DNA of 50,245 nt. Origin: Pedosphaera sp. (GTDB lineage Bacteria > Verrucomicrobiota > Verrucomicrobiia > Limisphaerales > SXQI01). The DNA is taken from NCBI GenBank assembly GCA_025359965.1, contig JANYDC010000103.1, forward strand, positions 1 through 50,245, read 5' to 3'. The position numbers and the translations under genes were made by a program. Positions 45,252 to 50,245 of this stretch are shown here, piece by piece. Positions within the stretch are counted from its first letter, which is position 1. Each line of letters opens with the position of its first letter. The notes under the pieces are model-generated. The model was given only the letters and a program-made list of their open reading frames with translations, did not search any database and was not told the DNA's origin.

Positions 45252-45287
45252 CACCTGTGCGCCGGGTCTCCCGACCCGGCGCAGGTG
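45252..45287. terminator. Strong hairpin between convergent genes
   Basis: CACCTG-TG-CGCCGGGTC pairs with GACCCGGCGCAGGTG in a 15-bp stem with a two-base bulge and a short loop. It lies between the receiver-only gene and der, which converge. No T-run follows, so it may be a weak or Rho-assisted bidirectional terminator. Confidence 0.45.
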
Positions 45288-45295
45288 CGTCGCAT

Positions 45296-46843
45296 TTAAC
45301 GCGAACGGCGGTGGTTGACCCGGGTGGTCCGGCGTTTGGGGCGGTCATCGGGCTTGCTGCCCTTGTCCTCAGCGTGGCGGCGCGGGGTGTTGCGGCGGAT
45401 GGGAGCAACAGTTTTGGGCCGCGCGCGCGGCACCAGCACAATGGGGCAACCCTCAAAACCGAAGGAGCGCCTCAGTTCATTTGAAAGGTACTTGCTGTAC
45501 TGATCGGAGAAAAGCTCATCGCGATTCACGAAGAGAAGGAAGGTTGGCGGCGATTGTCTTACTTGTGTGGCGTAGAAGAATTTGAGTCGGTGTCCTTGTG
45601 AGGAGACAGGTTGGCGTTTCTCGATGGCGTCGTTCAACGTCCGGTTGAGCAGGCTGGTGGGCACTTTTTGCTTCAACTGGGCTGTCACGTAGCGGATGGC
45701 CTCCAAAAGACGTTCCAAATGAAACCCGGACTTGGCCGAGGTGAAAATGACAGGCGCGAAATCCAGAAAGAACATCTGGCTTTGCACCCAGCCTGCGAAA
45801 TCAGAAAGGGTGGTGAGCGGTTTTTCTTCCGATTTGACGCGGTGCTCTTTCTTCTCACGTTTGCCCATTTCTTTTTCGCGAGCCTTCTTAACTTCTTCCT
45901 CTGCCGTATCCCACTTGTTCACCACCAGAATACAGGCCTTGCCAGCCTCTTGAATTTTCCCGCCGATCTTTTTGTCCTGGGCCAGCACGCCGGCTTCCGC
46001 ATCAAGGACGAAGACCACAAGGTCCGCGCGTTCAATGGCTTCCTCAGTGCGTTTGACGCTGAAAAACTCCACCGAATTGTCAACCCGGCGCTGATGCCGC
46101 ACACCGGCGGTGTCCACCAGCACATAACGCTGTCGGACGCCTTCGGTTTCCACCTCGAACGGAACATCCACCGCGTCGCGTGTGGTGCCGGGAATGGCGC
46201 TGACGATCACACGATCGGATTGGGTGAGCGCGTTAATGATGGAGGATTTTCCCACGTTGGGCCTGCCTACGATGGCGATCCTCAAGGGGCGATCAGGTCT
46301 CGGAGTATCCTCGCCTTCCTCGGGAACTGGATCGGCCGGAGGCAGGAGATCCGTGGCGGTGTTCAATAGCTCGGTGATCCCACGCCCGTGAATCGCGCTG
46401 ACCGGAAACATGCGTTCGAAGCCAAGCCCTCGGAAAGCATTAAGTCCGCCTTCCTCCAACTCGTTGTCAACCTTGTTCACGGCCAGCAGCACCGGCTTGC
46501 CGCAGGCCCGCAAGAGCCGCGCCACATCGTCATCCAAGGCGACAATGCCCTCCTGGATATTTACCGTCAGCACAATCACATGCGCCGCCTCGATCGCCAG
46601 ATGAACCTGCTCGACTGTGGCTGCTGTGATGATATCCGAGGCTTTTTCGCCTCTCAGAAGGCCAACACCGCCGGTGTCGATCACAGTAAACCCGCGCCCG
46701 CGCCACTCGGCCTCGGCAGCCACGCGATCCCGCGTTACCCCCGGTTCATCATGCACAATGGCAATTCTCTTCCCTACCAGCCTGTTAAAAAGCGCTGATT
46801 TGCCAACGTTCGGCCTGCCAACAATGGCAATAATACCTGTCAT
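45296..46843 (-). CDS. der: Ribosome biogenesis GTPase Der (EngA)
   Basis: The natural start is ATG 46843 (515 residues); the frame extends to 46885. There are two tandem GTPase domains: G1 GRPNVGKSALFNRLVG with TGG-type DTGGVGLLRG, and a second GRPNVGKSSIINAL with DTAGVRHQRR, G4 NKVD and NKWD. A KH-like C-terminal domain follows, with a basic tail of about 40 residues rich in Arg/Lys. Der is essential for 50S assembly. A run of charged Lys/Glu sequence (about residue 315-340) within the second GTPase domain is an insertion relative to the usual family length. Confidence 0.96.
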   Translation of the reverse strand: MTGIIAIVGRPNVGKSALFNRLVGKRIAIVHDEPGVTRDRVAAEAEWRGRGFTVIDTGGVGLLRGEKASDIITAATVEQVHLAIEAAHVIVLTVNIQEGIVALDDDVARLLRACGKPVLLAVNKVDNELEEGGLNAFRGLGFERMFPVSAIHGRGITELLNTATDLLPPADPVPEEGEDTPRPDRPLRIAIVGRPNVGKSSIINALTQSDRVIVSAIPGTTRDAVDVPFEVETEGVRQRYVLVDTAGVRHQRRVDNSVEFFSVKRTEEAIERADLVVFVLDAEAGVLAQDKKIGGKIQEAGKACILVVNKWDTAEEEVKKAREKEMGKREKKEHRVKSEEKPLTTLSDFAGWVQSQMFFLDFAPVIFTSAKSGFHLERLLEAIRYVTAQLKQKVPTSLLNRTLNDAIEKRQPVSSQGHRLKFFYATQVRQSPPTFLLFVNRDELFSDQYSKYLSNELRRSFGFEGCPIVLVPRARPKTVAPIRRNTPRRHAEDKGSKPDDRPKRRTTRVNHRRSR

Positions 46844-47129
46844 CCCACTAAAATGGGGCAGAACCCACACAAGTGAAAGCCTCAAAAATGGGAAGCAAGC
46901 GGTTCTTTGCAGATGTTGACTGCGCGCGGATGAGGGCAGGTGTTCTGCCTTTACGTGAATACGAGAGGCGTAAGAGGGGCATGCAGCTTCAAAAAATGGA
47001 GAAGCTGACGGGGCAGAGGATGATGGAGCAATCTAAATCTGCTTGAGGGCAGGAGAAAGCTGGGCGGAGTCCAATATTGGCTTGGAGTCCTGTTGGTGGA
47101 TGCTCCTTGATCATTTCAGTGCTGCGGAA
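46844..47129. other. Gap between chemoreceptor gene and der
   Basis: About 286 bases, presumably holding the der promoter on the minus strand. A perfect 10-base palindrome CCAATATTGG lies at 47081-47090 and a small GGCAG/CTGCC hairpin near 46934. No gene or RNA is apparent. Confidence 0.4.
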
Positions 47130-48671
47130 TCAGCACTGCTGCGGAACTGAGGATGATCTCGATTGGCGTACGGTTGAAAATGTGGGTTGATTCTCTTCGG
47201 AATTGTTGCCTGTGCCCGGAATATCGATGTCCTCGATTTCCTTTTCCTGGTTTTTCTTAGTTCCGCCGTGGATGATGAGGCGTAAATCAACAGCAGCCTC
47301 TTGGAGGGAGGTAACCTGTTGGTTCAATTCATCAGCGGCTTTGGAGTTTTCGTCGGCACTCGCGGTCGCTCTTTGAGTGATGGTGTCGATGGTGCGTATG
47401 GCATCGGTGGTGTTGCGTATTCCAATACTTTGTTCGCTGGATGCGACGGCGATCTCTGCCACGAGTTCATCAACCCGCCTGGCCTTAATCACTATTTGCT
47501 CGAGGCTGGCGGCGACGCGGCTGCTGAGCTGGACTCCCCGCTCGGTCTTGGCCACGGTATCGCTGATTTTCTCGGCGGATTCGCGCGCCGCCTGAGCACT
47601 TCGATGAGCCAGACTTCGGACCTCATCGGCAACCACCGCAAAACCCAGCCCGGATTCGCCGGCACGTGCGGCCTCTACGGCGGCGTTCAAGGCCAGGATA
47701 TTGGTTTGGAACGCAATTTCATCAATGGTCTTGATGATTTTGGAAATGCCCGCGCCCGACAGCCGCACTTCATCCATCGCGGCGCTCATTTGCGCAACAT
47801 CTGCGGAGCCGGCCTCAGCGGCACTGCGCGTTTCATTGGAAAGAGTCTTGGCCATCTGAGAATGCTCGGCGTTGCGTTGCGTCATGCTCGCCATTTCTTC
47901 AAGCGACGCGCTGCTTTCCTCGAGAGAGGCGGCCTGGTTGGCCGCACCCTCGGCGAGCTCACGGCTCGACGCTGACAATTGGGATGAACCCGTGGCGGTG
48001 CTTTCGGCGCTGGAGGAGAGCGCGTCAGCCAGACGAGTCAATTGACTGGTGATATGGCGAACCAGCCAAACCAACTGTCCGCCGACCAAAAGGAGTCCGC
48101 ATCCCAAGGCCAGCGCAATAGCCACAATGGATCTGTGGTTGGAGGCCGTCATCGATGCCGCAGCCATTCCGGCCTCCTCCTCCGCTGTCTTTGCGACTTC
48201 GCGAAGACTGTTTTCATATCGTGACCGGGCCGGTTCATATCGCTTGAAATAGATGGCCTTGGCTTCCTCGATTTTTTCGCTGCCCAACGTCTCCAGCAGT
48301 TCAGTGTCCAGCGGACGCAACTCTTTGTCATCCAATTCGCGCAGCTGAACAATCAGGTTTCTCAGGTGCACGTTGGAGGAAAGCTGCTCCATTTGTTTGA
48401 ATACCTCCACACACGTGTCATACGCTTTTACTTTGCGTTCGCCCGGGTCAAGATTGCCCGGTTGAAGGAGCATGGTCTTGGTGGCATCATCCTGAATCAG
48501 CAGGTTTGCCAGCGCGGTCATTGACAGTTCTTTGACTCTACGCGCCGCGATGAGATCGTTGGCGTTTTCCCTCAGGCCCCGATAAGTCAGCCAGCCCACA
48601 GCCAGCCCCATCAACGCAAGGGGAGCCATGAGTAGATATAGACGTTTGGCAAGAGACGAGGAGGATCGCAT
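47130..48671 (-). CDS. Methyl-accepting chemotaxis protein
   Basis: This 513-residue chemoreceptor has an N-terminal membrane segment ([20 protein letters not shown]), a four-helix-bundle-like periplasmic domain (about 32-175), a second membrane segment ([20 protein letters not shown]), and a long cytoplasmic coiled coil. The signalling tip reads [20 protein letters not shown] followed by [19 protein letters not shown], which defines the MCP family. A clear HAMP is not seen. It is 37 bases after the cupredoxin gene and part of a peroxidase-cupredoxin-MCP operon, so a redox or oxidant stimulus is a reasonable guess. A small hairpin (47117-47138) overlaps its stop. Confidence 0.93.
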   Translation of the reverse strand: MRSSSSLAKRLYLLMAPLALMGLAVGWLTYRGLRENANDLIAARRVKELSMTALANLLIQDDATKTMLLQPGNLDPGERKVKAYDTCVEVFKQMEQLSSNVHLRNLIVQLRELDDKELRPLDTELLETLGSEKIEEAKAIYFKRYEPARSRYENSLREVAKTAEEEAGMAAASMTASNHRSIVAIALALGCGLLLVGGQLVWLVRHITSQLTRLADALSSSAESTATGSSQLSASSRELAEGAANQAASLEESSASLEEMASMTQRNAEHSQMAKTLSNETRSAAEAGSADVAQMSAAMDEVRLSGAGISKIIKTIDEIAFQTNILALNAAVEAARAGESGLGFAVVADEVRSLAHRSAQAARESAEKISDTVAKTERGVQLSSRVAASLEQIVIKARRVDELVAEIAVASSEQSIGIRNTTDAIRTIDTITQRATASADENSKAADELNQQVTSLQEAAVDLRLIIHGGTKKNQEKEIEDIDIPGTGNNSEENQPTFSTVRQSRSSSVPQQC

Positions 48672-48708
48672 AGTGGGATGGGAGTGGAGGAAAAATCAGG
48701 GGCCCCGT

Positions 48709-49047
48709 TTACTTCTTAACGGTTACGATCAGCTTCATTTTTGGATGGATCGCGCAACGAACCTCCGTGACACCTTCATCCATGAACTCAACCTCGGAGG
48801 ATTCCCCTGGTTGCTGGACCTTGATGGTGAAGGGGTTGACGGTGGACTTAGAAAATACGTTGTGGGTGACCGAGTCCTTGTTCTTGAAAACCACTTTTTC
48901 GCCGGGTTTGATCGTAACCTCGACGATGGAGAATTCCCTGTCCTTCTGATCAATGGGGTGGGATTTCAGCTCATCCGCCCAACAGTAAAGAGCTGTGGCG
49001 GATAGCGCGGTTAAGAGTGAAAGTTTGAAGTAATGGGGTTTCATCAT
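48709..49047 (-). CDS. Cupredoxin (plastocyanin/azurin-like copper protein)
   Basis: This 112-residue protein has a signal peptide (KLSLLTALSATALYCWA, about residues 8-24). The mature protein is a single cupredoxin domain with type 1 copper ligands His62 (VTHNVF), Cys98, His101 and Met104 (CAIHPKM). ATG 49044 is an alternative start. It is expected to carry single electrons in the periplasm, for example to the di-haem peroxidase encoded 24 bases upstream. The gene order peroxidase, cupredoxin, chemoreceptor, with short gaps, argues for one transcript. Confidence 0.93.
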   Translation of the reverse strand: MMKPHYFKLSLLTALSATALYCWADELKSHPIDQKDREFSIVEVTIKPGEKVVFKNKDSVTHNVFSKSTVNPFTIKVQQPGESSEVEFMDEGVTEVRCAIHPKMKLIVTVKK

Positions 49048-49071
49048 TTAATGGGGTTGAGTTGGAAAACA

Positions 49072-50202
49072 TCAGCGGGGCAGGAGGGCGATCTCAAAGG
49101 ATTTTTCACGCCCTGTGAGGGTTTTCATGAAGTTGCAAAGATCATTCATCTCCTTCTCTGTCAAATTGAGTGGCTTGATGTGCAAATCAAGGCTGGGTCT
49201 CTTTGCTTCACCACCTTTGTTGTAGAAGCGAACGGTGTCCTCCAACTGCTTTTCGGAGCCGTCATGCATATAAGGGCCGCGAAGTTCCACATTCCTCAGG
49301 GTTGGGGTTTTGAAGGCGAATTGAACCGCCGAAATTTCCTTGAGGAAATCGCCCCGTCCATGGCTTTCTCCAACGATGCCTATATCATGAAAACCATCGT
49401 CGGTGAAATTCCAGCCCCGATGGCATTCGAAACACTCAGTCTTGCCATTGAAAAGCTCGAAACCGTGCTTTGCTGATTCCGAGATCGCGTTCTCCTTGCC
49501 TGCGACCCACTCATCAAAAGGTGCGGTGCCTGAAACAACAGTGCGTTCAAAGGTGGCAATCGCCTTGGCCACAGTCGCTTCGCTGATACCCTCTCCAGGA
49601 TAAGCCATTTCGAACATCGGTTGATATCCGGCTATCCCTTTCACCGTCGCCAGCATGTCCGCCAGCGGCATGTTCATTTCAGCGGTGGAGGCCATTGGCC
49701 CTAGCGCCTGAGCTTCCAAAGAGTCTGCACGTCCGTCCCAGAAATACAGTTCGCCCCAGGCTACGTTGATGATGGTCGGACTTCGGCGTCCTAGTTGTTT
49801 CGATCCATGGCCCACACCCCTGGGCAGGCCATCACCCCAGGAGAATGCCGGATTGTGGCATGTCGCGCACGATATGGCCTTGGAACCAGAAAGCCGCGTG
49901 TCAAAGAAAAGTGCTTTGCCCAAAGCTTCGCGTGCTGGAGAAAACTCATTATCCTTTGGGAAAGGCACACTGTTGGGACGGCGGTATTTTGCCTTTAAGG
50001 CAGCGAGATCTGTCGGGGTGGAGTCCGCCCTTGCAGCCAGGTGGCAGGAAAGGAGGGAAATGCCAACGGTAGCTGCGACGGCGATCCATCGCGCAGTCTG
50101 GCTTATGGGCACTTCCAGAAACTGAAATAATGTTAAAAATCCGGTGTGGATTTTGAGTAGATGGGTTGTGGATTTCGTCAAAGAATGCATGCCTGAAATC
50201 AT
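49072..50202 (-). CDS. Di-haem cytochrome c peroxidase (CcpA/MauG family)
   Basis: This 376-residue protein starts at ATG 50202 (or 50190). A hydrophobic export segment (about residues 35-55, ARWIAVAATVGISLLSCHL) precedes two haem c motifs: CATCH near residue 112 and CFECH near residue 256. The segment SPTIINVAWGELYFWDGRAD and TPTLRNVELRGPYMHDGS are typical of bacterial di-haem peroxidases, which reduce hydrogen peroxide with electrons from small cytochromes or cupredoxins. The cupredoxin next door is a plausible donor. It is first in the operon; upstream sequence ends at the window edge. Confidence 0.93.
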   Translation of the reverse strand: MISGMHSLTKSTTHLLKIHTGFLTLFQFLEVPISQTARWIAVAATVGISLLSCHLAARADSTPTDLAALKAKYRRPNSVPFPKDNEFSPAREALGKALFFDTRLSGSKAISCATCHNPAFSWGDGLPRGVGHGSKQLGRRSPTIINVAWGELYFWDGRADSLEAQALGPMASTAEMNMPLADMLATVKGIAGYQPMFEMAYPGEGISEATVAKAIATFERTVVSGTAPFDEWVAGKENAISESAKHGFELFNGKTECFECHRGWNFTDDGFHDIGIVGESHGRGDFLKEISAVQFAFKTPTLRNVELRGPYMHDGSEKQLEDTVRFYNKGGEAKRPSLDLHIKPLNLTEKEMNDLCNFMKTLTGREKSFEIALLPR

Positions 50203-50245
50203 CCGCCCCGCTGAGCTTTCCTTCTTCTCCCTGACCGAGCGTCTG

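Noticed and set aside
45252..45287. Hairpin as a standard Rho-independent terminator for der or the receiver gene
   Set aside because: No T-run on either strand; listed only as a possible weak bidirectional terminator.
47081..47090. CCAATATTGG palindrome as an operator
   Set aside because: A 10-base perfect palindrome is not rare enough alone to support a site.

Overview
The window reads as a chromosomal segment of a Verrucomicrobiota bacterium, probably of the Pedosphaera/Limisphaera type. This is an inference from gene content: very long secreted proteins built from LamG, lamin-tail, CotH, PKD and NHL modules; a Verrucomicrobia-style prepilin-like protein; a YXWGXW-repeat lipoprotein; DUF4412-like and DUF4380-like proteins; an S21 gene; and weak or absent Shine-Dalgarno sites. 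I see no rRNA, tRNA, CRISPR array or insertion sequence.

Left part (1-22.5 kb), envelope and secretion. A minus-strand operon runs prepilin-like protein, small lipoprotein, then a giant LamG protein that leaves the window at base 1. Next is a LuxR-type regulator with a degenerate receiver. A roughly 1.8k-residue CotH/lamin-tail protein follows, cut by an in-frame TGA. Then comes a decayed patch with two small broken genes and an imperfect inverted repeat that may be a decayed gene-cassette site. Two lipoproteins, a Spy-like periplasmic protein, a DEAD-box helicase and a 1752-residue modular exported protein complete this part.

Middle part (22.5-41.2 kb), mostly housekeeping and metabolism: CHAD protein, a small coiled-coil protein, RsgA, a methyltransferase, an amidohydrolase, GDP-fucose synthase, rpsU with a clear promoter, structured leader and terminator, a sugar isomerase-like protein, a flippase-like membrane protein, an NtrC-type regulator, a protein with an RGG-rich linker, DUF971, VOC and cupin proteins, TrpG/PabA, an XRE-metallo-beta-lactamase fusion, a receiver-histidine kinase, UbiE/MenG and a DUF4380-like protein.

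Right part (41.2-50.2 kb), signalling and redox. A translationally coupled set encodes a histidine-less pseudokinase, a genuine histidine kinase and a NarL-type regulator with a one-base frameshift. It is followed by the tail of a lost hybrid kinase and a receiver-only protein. After Der come a chemoreceptor, a cupredoxin and a di-haem peroxidase, arranged as one minus-strand operon (peroxidase first).

The most notable points are the pseudokinase/kinase pair, the phosphorylation-independent-looking LuxR regulator, the redox-chemoreceptor operon, the rpsU leader, and the unusual number of genes broken by single-base events. The last could be real decay or consensus error.
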